DNA of 64,000 bases from Nostoc sp. UHCC 0302. GTDB lineage: Bacteria > Cyanobacteriota > Cyanobacteriia > Cyanobacteriales > Nostocaceae. The position numbers and the translations under genes are program-made. Positions 35,557 through 44,210 of this stretch are shown piece after piece. Numbering within the stretch: the stretch's first letter is position 1; each line of letters begins with the position of its first letter. The stretch spans positions 7,976,001 through 8,040,000 of the forward strand of contig NZ_CP151099.1 of assembly GCF_038096175.1 (NCBI RefSeq), given 5' to 3'. The notes beneath the pieces were generated by a model that saw nothing but the letters and a program-made list of their open reading frames with translations, had not been told where the DNA came from and did not search any database.

Positions 35557-35666
35557 TAAATTATTCCCCTTGCCCCTTGCCCCTCTGCTCCCTGCCTCCC
35601 CTGCTCCCCCTGCCCTTCTGCTCCCTGTCTACCCTACTCCCCCTGATCTATCTTTTCTCAATCCCT

Positions 35667-36365
35667 ATGGCTGTAATTCGCTTAATTCTATTAGTGGCGG
35701 TACTAGGAGGACTAACACTGTTGTTAGTTCAAAATTGGTCACCTGCACTATCGCTAGTATTTTTGGGTATGCGGACTCAACCATTACCGCTAGCAATCTG
35801 GATTTTGTTTAGTATTGCCACTGGTGCTTTCACATCTATAGCGATCACGATCTTATTTAAATTATCTAATTATTTTACGCCAGGGCAACGCCAAGCCCCC
35901 GCCAAATCAACAACTTCAAGACGTGGTAAAGCCACTCCTAGAGAAGAGTTTACACCCCCTTCTGCTAATCCTCCACCGTCAGCTAGTAAAAGAGAATACA
36001 CAACTAGTGACGAATTTGATGATTGGGAGAATAACAGCAGTAATGATGATTGGAATTTTGATGAAAAGTCAGAGGAAGCGTCTACCCCTAGTCCTCAAAC
36101 TCAACAGTTTAAAGACTCTAAATCTTACGAACGTCAATCGGAACCTAAAAGCAGTTCTCAATCTGGTTCAGTTTACTCCTATAGTTACCGAGAGCCAAAA
36201 AATACTGCTGCGGGCAAACCTGAATCAGTTTACGATGCTGATTACCGGGTAATCATTCCCCCTTATCAATCCCCAACTACAAATCAAGTTGAGAATGATG
36301 ATGATGATTGGGAATTTTTGGACGATGACGATTTTGAGGATAAGGATAAACGCCCCCGTAAGTAG
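35667..36365 (+). CDS. LapA-domain (DUF1049-like) membrane protein with acidic tail
   Basis: 232 residues from ATG 35667. The open frame extends upstream into pyrimidine-rich repeat sequence, which is not coding. Two membrane helices (VIRLILLVAVLGGLTLLLVQ and LPLAIWILFSIATGAFTSIA) form the LapA/DUF1049 hairpin. The long C-terminal tail is disordered and rich in Ser, Asp and Asn, with repeated tryptophans in DDWEN, NDDWNF and DDDDWEF. The tail is probably cytoplasmic and may bind proteins. Function unknown. Confidence 0.72.
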   Translation: MAVIRLILLVAVLGGLTLLLVQNWSPALSLVFLGMRTQPLPLAIWILFSIATGAFTSIAITILFKLSNYFTPGQRQAPAKSTTSRRGKATPREEFTPPSANPPPSASKREYTTSDEFDDWENNSSNDDWNFDEKSEEASTPSPQTQQFKDSKSYERQSEPKSSSQSGSVYSYSYREPKNTAAGKPESVYDADYRVIIPPYQSPTTNQVENDDDDWEFLDDDDFEDKDKRPRK

Positions 36366-36457
36366 ATACTTACGTACGATATTTTTTTGGGCTAAGCTGC
36401 TGCAAATCTAATTCGCATACAGTCAGCAGCGAGGATGCTCACCAGATCAAAGTTTTC

Positions 36458-36670
36458 TCATTTTGAATTTTGAATTGCTTGTATCCGACACCGCTCTCTG
36501 GACTCCTGCTTGACTTTACCAGTCATAGCAGCTTCCTGCAAAGTCATGAAAGCATTAAAATCTTCCAAGTCATATCGGGTAGTTAATAACTGTCGTAGTT
36601 GATTTTCAGCCTCCACAGTCAAATAGCCAGTTGCTATAGCTTTTTGTACAACGTCACGAATTCGAGTCAT
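36458..36670 (-). CDS. Small conserved cyanobacterial protein
   Basis: 70 residues from ATG 36670, which has AGGTG 7 bases upstream; the ATG at 36688 lacks any ribosome site. The sequence MTRIRDVVQKAIATGYLTVE followed by QLRQLLTTRYDLEDFNAFMTL and a basic end is helical. I know similar short proteins from many cyanobacterial genomes, without function. Confidence 0.65.
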   Translation of the reverse strand: MTRIRDVVQKAIATGYLTVEAENQLRQLLTTRYDLEDFNAFMTLQEAAMTGKVKQESRERCRIQAIQNSK

Positions 36671-37136
36671 GGCTGACACCTCATTCATACTACATTTGTT
36701 GATTTGAACTTAGTCAGGTGAAATATGCAGTAGTTTTTGTGTCTAAGCCTTCAATTGGGCAAAGCTTTTTTAGACGATGTGAGAAATTCAGTCATTATTT
36801 ACACCTTTGTCGGCAGCACTTATTGATGGAAACCCTGCTATATCTAAACTTTTAGAATTCCTCTACTGTGCTACTCAAAACACAGTATTATGTATACTTA
36901 AAATTACCTCACTAGACAGAAAGTTCTGGTTGTTTACATAGACAGAAATTTTTTGGATAAAGTTTCAACCAAGCTTTGTTAATTTTCTGTTAAGCCAAAG
37001 ATACCTAAGCTATTACCGCTAAGTCACCTAACGAAAGTTACTAATTTCGTTATAAGTTCATTGTTTATTTATTTTGATTTCATAGAAGAATCGTTAATAT
37101 ATTGCCTGAGTTACTTTAAATACATAAATAAAGCTA
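36671..37136. other. Spacer upstream of the NB-ARC gene
   Basis: About 460 bases between divergent genes, AT-rich, with no clear hairpin, repeat or RNA gene. Confidence 0.4.
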
Positions 37137-38759
37137 ATGGCAATAGTTGATTCAAATCAGATAGAAGATGAATTTACAGAAGCAAAAAATAATTGGGAGT
37201 TGGAAAAGTTATATTTAGACTTAGCTTCCGCTAAGGGTAAAGCTTTGACGCCTGTGGAAAAGAAATTTTTAAGAGGTCTGCTTTGCGGTTGTAGTCCAGC
37301 AGAAATTGCTAAGGTAGTTTATCAAAGTCGTAGCAGCAGTACCGTTAGAGTTTATCTTTCTAATGGATTGTATAAATATATAGAAGAAATGTTGAGTAAC
37401 CAGGCAGGATACTCAGTTAAGGTAAAAAATTGGAGTCGAGTGACTCATTTATTAGAAAAATCTGGGTATAAAAAAGGTTGGTCACAAACACAACCAGCAA
37501 CTAGCTTACTAAAAACTAAGCAAGAACAAGAGCCTGGTGTAGTCCACACTAAATCAACCCAAATCCAAGATTGGGGTGAAGCAATTGATGTGAGTGGATT
37601 TTATGGACGGGTAGCAGAACTAGCAACAGTTAAAGAATGGATTGTGCAAGAGCGTTGTCGGTTAGTGGTACTCTTGGGTATGGGTGGAATTGGTAAAACA
37701 GCTTTTTCAGTAAAGCTAGCAGAAGAAATTAAAGATGACTTTGATTATGTGATTTGGCGATCGCTACATTTATCTCCAACTTTAGATATCATCTTAAATC
37801 AAATTCTGGAAATTTTTTTTCCTAAAGCAGAGACAAAAAGCACAGCAACTTTTGACAGTAAAATTTCTCAACTGATTGATTGTTTGCGCTCTTATCGTTG
37901 CCTGCTTATCTTAGATCATGTTGATTCGATTCTATGCAGTGACGATGGTGATGTAGCACAAGAATATTCCAATGTATCAAGTGAAACTTCAGGGATAAAG
38001 AATACTTCTGTATATGTTTCACCAATTCGATATCGCCAAGGTTATGAAAATTACACAGAATTTATTAGGAGAGTAGGCGACTCGCAACATCAAAGCTGTT
38101 TAGTATTAACAAGTCGAGAAAAACCATCAGAAATTGCTTCCAGAGAAGGAGAAAAATTACTTGTTCGCTCTCTAAAATTAGCAGGTATTAGTCAAGTAGA
38201 AAGTATTTTAATTCTTCAAGCTAAAGGGTTTGGTAACTTAAAAGATGAAGAATGCAAATTACTAAATTACTGGTATGGAGGTAATCCGTTATTTATTAAA
38301 TTAGTTGCTAGTACTATTCAAGAAATCTTTGCTGGGAGTATTTATGATTTTCTCGAACAAAACATTAGAGTGTTCGGAGATATTCGAGAAATTTTAGACC
38401 AGCAGTTCAATCGTTTGTCTCTGTTAGAAAAACAGATAATGTATTGGATTGCCCTGACTCAAGATGTTGTCTCCTTACACAAATTACAAAAAGAGACTAT
38501 CCCAGGGTGGTCGAAGAGATTGTCACAACGATTAATCTTAGAAGCTTTAGAGTTATTACACAAACGCTCTCTGGTTGAAAAACACGTATCTAGCTTTAGC
38601 CAAATTCCAGTATTGAGAGAGTATATAGTTGAACGCTTAATTGAAGAAAATTTTAAATTAAGTGAAGATAAAAAAGATCACTTATTGATAAATAATAAAA
38701 TTTTTGAAGCACAATTAAAAAACTACATCCACGAAAGCCGACTAAATGGAGAGATGTAA
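37137..38759 (+). CDS. NB-ARC STAND ATPase without C-terminal repeats
   Basis: 540 residues. Residues 25-115 are a helical, HTH-like domain (LTPVEKKFLRGLLCGCSPAEIAK) of the kind that opens many cyanobacterial STAND proteins. The NB-ARC core begins GFYGRVAEL; P-loop GMGGIGKT at 181-188, Walker B CLLILDHVDSIL and the GGNPLFIKL motif. The winged helix follows and the protein ends at about 540. Relatives usually continue into WD40 or TPR repeats that sense the trigger; none is present and the downstream sequence is not a broken repeat array. It may be a minimal regulator. Distance to aroK is 62 bases. Confidence 0.78.
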   Translation: MAIVDSNQIEDEFTEAKNNWELEKLYLDLASAKGKALTPVEKKFLRGLLCGCSPAEIAKVVYQSRSSSTVRVYLSNGLYKYIEEMLSNQAGYSVKVKNWSRVTHLLEKSGYKKGWSQTQPATSLLKTKQEQEPGVVHTKSTQIQDWGEAIDVSGFYGRVAELATVKEWIVQERCRLVVLLGMGGIGKTAFSVKLAEEIKDDFDYVIWRSLHLSPTLDIILNQILEIFFPKAETKSTATFDSKISQLIDCLRSYRCLLILDHVDSILCSDDGDVAQEYSNVSSETSGIKNTSVYVSPIRYRQGYENYTEFIRRVGDSQHQSCLVLTSREKPSEIASREGEKLLVRSLKLAGISQVESILILQAKGFGNLKDEECKLLNYWYGGNPLFIKLVASTIQEIFAGSIYDFLEQNIRVFGDIREILDQQFNRLSLLEKQIMYWIALTQDVVSLHKLQKETIPGWSKRLSQRLILEALELLHKRSLVEKHVSSFSQIPVLREYIVERLIEENFKLSEDKKDHLLINNKIFEAQLKNYIHESRLNGEM

Positions 38760-38821
38760 AGTATAGCCAGGAGTTAATAAAACTCAGGACTCAGCACTTA
38801 GTAATTGGAGTAACGTGACTA

Positions 38822-39391
38822 GTGAGCAGTTTATTACAGGGAGTCAATCTGTACTTAATTGGGATGATGGGCGTTGGTAAGACGACGGTAGGACGCTTAC
38901 TGGCTAAGCAGTTGGGTTATGGGTTTGTGGATACTGATGATGTGATTGTCAAAGCAGCAGGTAAATCGATCAATCAATTATTTGCCCAGGAAGGTGAAGC
39001 AGGTTTTCGCCAGTTAGAAAGCGACGTACTAGCGCAAGTTTGTGCTTACACAAAATTGACTATAGCAACTGGCGGGGGTATTGTACTGCGGCGAGAAAAT
39101 TGGGGTTGTTTACGCCACGGTTTGATTGTGTGGGTAGATGTCCCACTTGAGCTACTTTACAGCCGTTTAGCAGAAGATACCACAAGACCACTCTTGCAAG
39201 ATGCTGATCCCAAGGGTAAGTTACGATCGCTCCTTGAACAACGAACACCGCTTTACTCACAAGCTGATTTACACATTATTGTTCGAGAAGAAGAAACACC
39301 AGAAGATATTGCCAACAAAGTTATCGAGGCAATTCCTAGCGTACTCAAATCGCCTAATTATCACTCAAGGGAACAAAATCATAGCCAGTAG
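38822..39391 (+). CDS. aroK: Shikimate kinase AroK
   Basis: 189 residues from GTG 38822, with GGAG about 11 bases upstream. P-loop GMMGVGKTTVGR, shikimate-binding DTDDVI and the GGGIVLRREN motif are all present, and the lid arginine is in TTRPLL. The enzyme phosphorylates shikimate in aromatic amino-acid synthesis. The C-terminus overlaps the convergent next gene by 38 bases. Confidence 0.93.
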   Translation: MSSLLQGVNLYLIGMMGVGKTTVGRLLAKQLGYGFVDTDDVIVKAAGKSINQLFAQEGEAGFRQLESDVLAQVCAYTKLTIATGGGIVLRRENWGCLRHGLIVWVDVPLELLYSRLAEDTTRPLLQDADPKGKLRSLLEQRTPLYSQADLHIIVREEETPEDIANKVIEAIPSVLKSPNYHSREQNHSQ

Positions 39392-40763
39392 AAGAATTGC
39401 TACTTGGTTGCACCTTAACTAATATTGCTGTACCGTTGCGATCGCCTGATGGTAAAAATTCAATTTTTCCTGATGCACCATTGGCTGAAAAGCTAGAACT
39501 ATGTAGCGTCTTTTGCAAATCTTCGCGGGTAGTACTGTTCTGCAAACCTTTGGCGATCGCCATAGTCGCATCATAAGCCATTGCCGTGCGCCAATTGACA
39601 GCTCCACCCCAAAGTTTCACAGCATTTTGAGGAAAGGTATTGCCAGGAAATGCATTAGGATGCCAAGTTACAGCCAGTACCATACCATTGACATCGGCTT
39701 TTCCCACCTGTAGCGTTTGAAATGTATAGAGTGTGGGACTGGCAAACAGCGTCAATTTTCCTTTATTTGCTGCTGCTAGTTCTAAAGCTTTGTTAATTCT
39801 ATCTACGTGGGCAGCCAATACTAAACTATCTGCACCACTACTAATCAGTTGAGAAATTACTGCACTGGGGTTAAAATCCGGGGCATAAAAATCGCAATTG
39901 GCAGCATTAACTTTACCACCCGCAGCTAATATATCTTTGACCAGTTCATCTTTGAATGATTGATTATCAATTGCTTTGGAATCAACACAAATGGCAATAT
40001 TAGTTTTGCGAGCTGTTTTGAGAATGTAATTAGAAAGCCTCTCAGCAACAGAGCTAATACCGGGAATTGTACGGAATATATAACTGCCAATTCCAGAGAG
40101 GTTTTGAGCAAAACTTGTAGGAGAGATCATCACTAACCCTCCCTGTTGATACACTGGAGCGGCAGCAATAGAAGCATTAGTCGCGTTATGTCCCACTACA
40201 GCCAGAATGTTGGGATCTTTGACAAACTGTGTCGCAATTTGTTGCGCTAGGCTGGGATCATTGTCATCATTGGCGATCGCCACCTGCAAAAGCTTACCAT
40301 TTATCCCACCAGTGCGATTCACCTCATCTTGAGCCTGAGCCACACCCCGCAGAATTTCTTTTGCTACATCTAGATTGCTGCCAATTGGCACGCTGACTGC
40401 AATTTTTAAATATTTGCTCTTGTCAGTTTGGGAATTGTTTAGATAAATTAATGCTTCTGGATCGTTGCGATATTTGAGCAAGGATGATTTCAACTTAGTG
40501 ACAGCAGTGGCAAAATCGCCTTTAGCAAAGGCTTGTACTCCTGCTTGTTTATCAGGGTTTGTGTCAGCGGTGACTAAAATTCTCTCACCTAAACTAATTC
40601 GCTCTGATGTAGAACCTGAAGCTGCTTGAGGATTAGTGCCTGATAGTGGAGGATTTGAAGTATTTCCAAAAAATCGCTTCCATAACCAAAAGCCAGAACC
40701 TAGTAAAGCAATGGTCAGCAGTAGAGATAAGACAAGAACCTTCGTTTCATTCTTAGAATTCAT
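39354..40763 (-). CDS. Membrane-anchored LivK-type binding protein with TPR-like segment
   Basis: 469 residues. It is not a lipoprotein: the N-terminal segment LVLSLLLTIALLGSGFWLW anchors it without a cysteine. Residues ~75-115 (FAKGDFATAVTKLKSSLLKY) look like one TPR. From ~120 on there is a periplasmic binding fold of the branched-chain amino-acid class (DEVNRTGGINGKLLQVAIAN, VVGHNATNASIAAAP). No transporter genes are near. In other Nostocales this module is attached to sensor kinases, so a sensory role is as likely as transport. Overlaps the aroK end. Confidence 0.75.
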   Translation of the reverse strand: MNSKNETKVLVLSLLLTIALLGSGFWLWKRFFGNTSNPPLSGTNPQAASGSTSERISLGERILVTADTNPDKQAGVQAFAKGDFATAVTKLKSSLLKYRNDPEALIYLNNSQTDKSKYLKIAVSVPIGSNLDVAKEILRGVAQAQDEVNRTGGINGKLLQVAIANDDNDPSLAQQIATQFVKDPNILAVVGHNATNASIAAAPVYQQGGLVMISPTSFAQNLSGIGSYIFRTIPGISSVAERLSNYILKTARKTNIAICVDSKAIDNQSFKDELVKDILAAGGKVNAANCDFYAPDFNPSAVISQLISSGADSLVLAAHVDRINKALELAAANKGKLTLFASPTLYTFQTLQVGKADVNGMVLAVTWHPNAFPGNTFPQNAVKLWGGAVNWRTAMAYDATMAIAKGLQNSTTREDLQKTLHSSSFSANGASGKIEFLPSGDRNGTAILVKVQPSSNSSTGYDFVPLSDN

Positions 40764-41141
40764 AGATTATTTAATAAATTCACCCGCAGAATTAGTACTT
40801 GCTTAGCGTCTACAAGCAGGAAGACGCTGAAATGGAGAATACAATTAAAAACTTATCATTATCCCCTGATCCAATGTTAATTTTTCTACAGAGCAGGCAA
40901 GTAAAATAAGTAGGCATAAATAAATTAAAGTTCGGAGTTGGCGCTAAGTGCTAAGACAGCGCCAACTTCAAGCCACAAAGTATCTTCAGTTTAATGATGT
41001 CTACTTATACCATTTCACTTTAAGAATGATACAAATACTTTGGTAGGGACACGGGTATTGCCGTGTCCCTACGAGAAATTTATATGTATCAAGATTTTCG
41101 TGAATTGGTATTACTTACCAACAGCCAACGCACTACTAAAC
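40764..41141. other. Spacer with a long perfect hairpin
   Basis: No gene. A 13-bp stem hairpin lies at 41043-41072. After it begins the duplicated argB leader. Confidence 0.45.
41043..41072. repeat. Palindrome GTAGGGACACGG(G)/CCGTGTCCCTAC
   Basis: A near-perfect 30-base palindrome of the type dispersed in Nostoc-like genomes. Could act as a terminator for transcripts from either side. Confidence 0.7.
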
Positions 41142-41269
41142 TTTCGCTTGAGAGATTGTGAGGTTACAAAGCCTTTTACACTGACTGGACAGGTTTTAAC
41201 TCTCTCTGTTAGGCTCCTCATGACGGTCAACGATTCTGAATACATCAGGCAAGATGAAGCCACTCGTGT
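41142..41269 (+). repeat. Duplicated leader and first codons of argB (left copy)
   Basis: Bases 41191-41269 are identical over 79 bp to 42048-42126, which covers the argB leader and its first 16 codons; weaker similarity extends about 50 bases further upstream. The left copy keeps ATG and the first residues [17 protein letters not shown], then diverges into a chance tail ending at 41336. The offset of the copies is 857 bp and the toxin-antitoxin pair lies between them. Confidence 0.9.
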
Positions 41270-41280
41270 ACAAGACGTAT

Positions 41281-41670
41281 TCACCAAGCTACTGTTTGTA
41301 GGTTTTCAACCTCTTGAAAATGAGCATCTCGCGTAATAAGAATTAAATTATACTGAATTGCAACAGATGCAATCCAAATATCATTTTCGGGTAATGGACG
41401 ACCTTTGAGGCGCAATTTATTCTTAACTTCACCATATTTACGGGCAGTTTCTACATCACATCCAATGACCGTATTTCTGGCAATGAACTCCTCAATACGT
41501 TCTAAATTTCCTTGTGATCGCCCTGATTTTCTTGCACCGTAAAATAATTCACCAATAGCAACGCTGGGAATAAAAATTTCTTCTGCATTTACCAGCTGAT
41601 TATTTACTTCGATATCATTTACAAATAAAGCGATAATAATATTAGTATCAAGCAGATATCTACCACTCAT
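41281..41670 (-). CDS. vapC: PIN-domain toxin VapC
   Basis: 129 residues. The four acidic residues of the PIN nuclease site are present: Asp in YLLDTNIII, Glu in IGELFYGA, Asp in ENDIWIASVA and Asp in ITRDAHF. VapC toxins cleave tRNA or rRNA when freed from the antitoxin. The start overlaps the antitoxin gene by 11 bases. The gene is antisense to, and ends within, the tail of the duplicated argB 5' segment. Confidence 0.9.
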   Translation of the reverse strand: MSGRYLLDTNIIIALFVNDIEVNNQLVNAEEIFIPSVAIGELFYGARKSGRSQGNLERIEEFIARNTVIGCDVETARKYGEVKNKLRLKGRPLPENDIWIASVAIQYNLILITRDAHFQEVENLQTVAW

Positions 41671-41887
41671 CTATATCTACTTGCTCGCAATCTTGTTCAA
41701 TTGCTTCGCGCATCAACTGAATATCGTTTGGCGATATTGTACCTGCAAAATTTAATAATTGTCTGCCTGGAACACCATGAATTTGCGAACCTACTAAAGT
41801 TCGGGCAAACTCCAACACTCGATACTGCAAGTCTTCAGGCATAACTTTTAATTCTTCAATTAGCCGATTGAGAATCGGTGTGTCCAT
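41660..41887 (-). CDS. vapB: VapB-type antitoxin (DUF2281-like)
   Basis: 75 residues. MPEDLQYRVLEFARTL, then GVPGRQLLNFAGTI and an acidic end, is the pattern of short cyanobacterial antitoxins (DUF2281) paired with PIN toxins. The helical N-terminus is the probable DNA-binding or dimer part and the acidic C-terminus should wrap the toxin. It lies first in the two-gene operon, as expected for autoregulation. Confidence 0.82.
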   Translation of the reverse strand: MDTPILNRLIEELKVMPEDLQYRVLEFARTLVGSQIHGVPGRQLLNFAGTISPNDIQLMREAIEQDCEQVDIDEW

Positions 41888-42047
41888 ATTTCTCCTGATA
41901 ATTTTCGATTTTGGTTGCTAGTCCTTCTTTTATAGATTTTCACATTTCTGAGACGAACTAAACAGCTATGGCTTATCAGTACAAACATACTCAACTTTTG
42001 CTTGAGAGATTGTGACGAGTTACAAAGTCTTCTACACTGGCTGAAAT

Positions 42048-42126
42048 AGGTTTTAACTCTCTCTGTTAGGCTCCTCATGACGGTCAACGATTCTGAATAC
42101 ATCAGGCAAGATGAAGCCACTCGTGT
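42048..42126 (+). repeat. Duplicated leader and first codons of argB (right, functional copy)
   Basis: Identical over 79 bp to 41191-41269. This copy continues into the full argB gene. Confidence 0.92.
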
Positions 42127-42973
42127 GCGTGTACTAAGCGAAGCACTACCTTATATTCAGCAATTCGCCGGTCGCACTGTTGTTGTCAAATATGGTGGCG
42201 CAGCAATGAAAGATAGCGCACTCAAAGACAAAGTGATCCGCGACATTGTATTCTTATCCTGCGTAGGTTTGCGTCCAATTGTAGTCCACGGGGGTGGCCC
42301 AGAAATTAACAGTTGGTTAGATAAGCTGGGCATCGAACCACAATTTAAAAATGGTCTGCGAGTCACTGATGCCGCCACAATGGATGTGGTGGAAATGGTT
42401 TTAGTTGGTCGAGTTAACAAAGAAATTGTCGCGCTAATTAACCAAGCTGGTGGATTGGCTGTAGGACTTTGCGGTAAAGACGGTAATCTATTTACAGCTC
42501 GTCCCCAAGGTCAAGAAGGCATCGGCTTTGTCGGGGAAGTCAGCAATGTGAATATTAAAATTTTAGACACCCTTGCTAGCAATGGTTATATTCCGGTAGT
42601 GTCCAGCGTCGCCGCAGACGAAACGGGACAAGCTTACAACATTAACGCTGATACTGTAGCTGGAGAAATTGCCGCAGCACTGGGGGCAGAAAAGTTAATT
42701 TTACTGACCGACACCAGTGGAATTTTAAAAGATTACAAAGACCAATCTACCTTGATTCCAAAAGTAGATATTCGCGAAGCCCGCGATTTAATTGCTAATG
42801 GCATAGTTAGTGGCGGGATGATTCCCAAAGTCAATTGTTGTGTGCGATCGCTTGCTCAAGGAGTGCGTGCTGCACACATCATTGATGGACGCATTCCTCA
42901 CGCCCTACTCCTAGAAATCTTTACTGATGTTGGGATCGGTACAATGATTCTCGGTTCACAGTTCACTTATTAA
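42077..42973 (+). CDS. argB: Acetylglutamate kinase ArgB
   Basis: 298 residues. VVKYGGAAM and [13 protein letters not shown] are the nucleotide and acetylglutamate motifs; [17 protein letters not shown] and [12 protein letters not shown] lie in the nucleotide-binding lobe. The second step of arginine synthesis; in cyanobacteria this enzyme is controlled by PII and feeds cyanophycin. The N-terminal extension ([20 protein letters not shown]) is the N-helix typical of arginine-sensitive ArgB. The promoter region is duplicated 857 bp upstream. Confidence 0.95.
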   Translation: MTVNDSEYIRQDEATRVRVLSEALPYIQQFAGRTVVVKYGGAAMKDSALKDKVIRDIVFLSCVGLRPIVVHGGGPEINSWLDKLGIEPQFKNGLRVTDAATMDVVEMVLVGRVNKEIVALINQAGGLAVGLCGKDGNLFTARPQGQEGIGFVGEVSNVNIKILDTLASNGYIPVVSSVAADETGQAYNINADTVAGEIAAALGAEKLILLTDTSGILKDYKDQSTLIPKVDIREARDLIANGIVSGGMIPKVNCCVRSLAQGVRAAHIIDGRIPHALLLEIFTDVGIGTMILGSQFTY

Positions 42974-43033
42974 GCGAAAGGGGAAGGCGACGGGTAAGTG
43001 GGGGAGTGGAAAAGTCGGCGAAGAGGAGAGTTT

Positions 43034-43264
43034 GAGCTTCCAAAGCTCAACGTTGAGGTTCAGAAGGTCAACGTCGGGGTTCAGAAGGTCAACGTCGAGG
43101 TTCAGAAGGTCAACGTCGAGGTTCAGAAGGCCAACGTCGGGGTTCCAAAGCTCAACGCTGAAGTTCAGAAGGTCAACGTCGAGGTTCAGAACCTCAACGT
43201 CGAGGTTCCAAAGCTCAATGCTGAGCTTCAGAAGGTCAATATTGGAGTTCTTAAACTGAAACTT
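43034..43264 (+). repeat. 21-bp tandem repeat, eleven units
   Basis: The consensus GAGGTTCAGAAGGTCAACGTC repeats eleven times with few mismatches and no indels. It is open in at least two frames on the plus strand; one gives the heptapeptide VEVQKVN and a GTG at 42998 could start it. A second unit variant contains TTCCAAAGCTCAACG. Whether it is translated is unclear. Followed by a C-rich tract at 43274-43316. Confidence 0.88.
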
Positions 43265-43273
43265 TAAATTCTA

Positions 43274-43316
43274 ACTCTCCCCCTCTCCCCCTCTCCCCCT
43301 CCTCCCCTCCCCCCTT
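43274..43316. repeat. Polypyrimidine tract (CTCTCCCC)n
   Basis: Tandem CTCTCCCC units of STRR type between the 21-bp array and the TPR gene. Confidence 0.8.
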
Positions 43317-43354
43317 CGCCAAATATTCCTAGTCTTGGCAAAATTAAGACAGAG

Positions 43355-43909
43355 TTGATTTGTGTGCAGAACGTGACTGTAGAAAGTATAGAAATTGCCA
43401 GAGGTTACTACCAGACAGGGAAAGCCGCCTTTGAAAGTGGAAAATACCGCGAAGCTGTAGAGAATTTGGAAAAGGCAAGTGCCTTATTAACTCGTAATTC
43501 TCGGCTTGGGGGTGAAACAGAGCTTTGGTTGGTGACAGCTTATGAAGCTGCTGGACGCACGGATGAGGCGATCGCCCTGTGTGAAAGACTCAAACGCCAC
43601 CCTCACTTAGAAACTGCCAAACAAGCGCGGCGGTTGCATTACATCTTAAAAGCGCCGAAGTTGCAAAGGCCCAGCGAGTGGATGACTCAAATCCCCGATT
43701 TGGGCGCACTATCTGACAATGATCTCAAAATTCGTGCAGCTGGAAAATCTACCAAATCTTCTCAGCCAAAGAAACCTGCTGAGCCAGAATTTATTGATCT
43801 CAGCCAGGTCAATACTAAAGATAATCGCTTTATCTGGGTGGCGCTAATGGGTATTGGTTTAACGGTTTTGTACTTGGTTTGGTTGAATTTTTCAGGAACG
43901 TCTGTTTGA
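43355..43909 (+). CDS. TPR protein with C-terminal membrane anchor
   Basis: About 184 residues. TPR-like helices: ARGYYQTGKAAFESGKYREA, ENLEKASALLTR and TAYEAAGRTDEAIALCERL. After a Ser/Lys/Pro-rich linker the protein ends in one helix (FIWVALMGIGLTVLYLVW), so the TPR part should face the cytoplasm as a tail-anchored protein. The start is uncertain: TTG 43355, GTG 43364 or GTG 43373 (giving MTVESIEIAR); none has a good ribosome site. Function unknown. Confidence 0.65.
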   Translation: MICVQNVTVESIEIARGYYQTGKAAFESGKYREAVENLEKASALLTRNSRLGGETELWLVTAYEAAGRTDEAIALCERLKRHPHLETAKQARRLHYILKAPKLQRPSEWMTQIPDLGALSDNDLKIRAAGKSTKSSQPKKPAEPEFIDLSQVNTKDNRFIWVALMGIGLTVLYLVWLNFSGTSV

Positions 43910-43939
43910 AACTAACAGGAAGCAAGATCAATAATCTCT

Positions 43940-43968
43940 GTAGAGACGTTGCAATGCAACGTCTCTAC
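43940..43968. repeat. Palindrome GTAGAGACGTTGC(A)
   Basis: 29 bases with a 14-bp stem and one central mismatch. Nearly the same sequence recurs at 59719-59747. Dispersed repeat, possibly used as terminator of the TPR gene. Confidence 0.75.
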
Positions 43969-43974
43969 ATGTAG

Positions 43975-44181
43975 GTGACCGTTTGCCTGCTAGATATAGA
44001 GCGATCGCTTCAGACTGAGAATTCAGCAGAACTGATTGTAGAAACATTTGGCTTGCTTGGAGAATTTCCGAAAGTCATGTTTAATAAGCTAATGCTGCCA
44101 GGACGTAATAAACTCGTCATTCCGTTAAAGCGATTGGGTGAAAATGAACGTCGCCCAGAGATAGAAGTCAAGATTAGTTAA
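43975..44181 (+). pseudogene. Short frame, possible gene fragment
   Basis: 68 codons from a GTG inside sequence adjoining the repeat at 43940. The second half (ETFGLLGEFPKVMFNKLMLP, then KLVIPLKRLGENERRPEIEV) looks like real protein, the first half does not. I do not recognise a family. Probably the 3' end of a gene broken by the repeat. Confidence 0.35.
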
Positions 44182-44210
44182 AAAGTTTGAGTTTTGGGGA
44201 GATTTGGAGA

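Noticed and set aside
35577-35666. N-terminal extension of the LapA-like protein
   Set aside because: It translates a pyrimidine-rich repeat (CCCCTTGCCCC type); ATG 35667 gives a normal membrane start.
41220-41336. A truncated argB as a functional small gene
   Set aside because: Only the first 16 codons are argB; the rest is antisense vapC and chance sequence.
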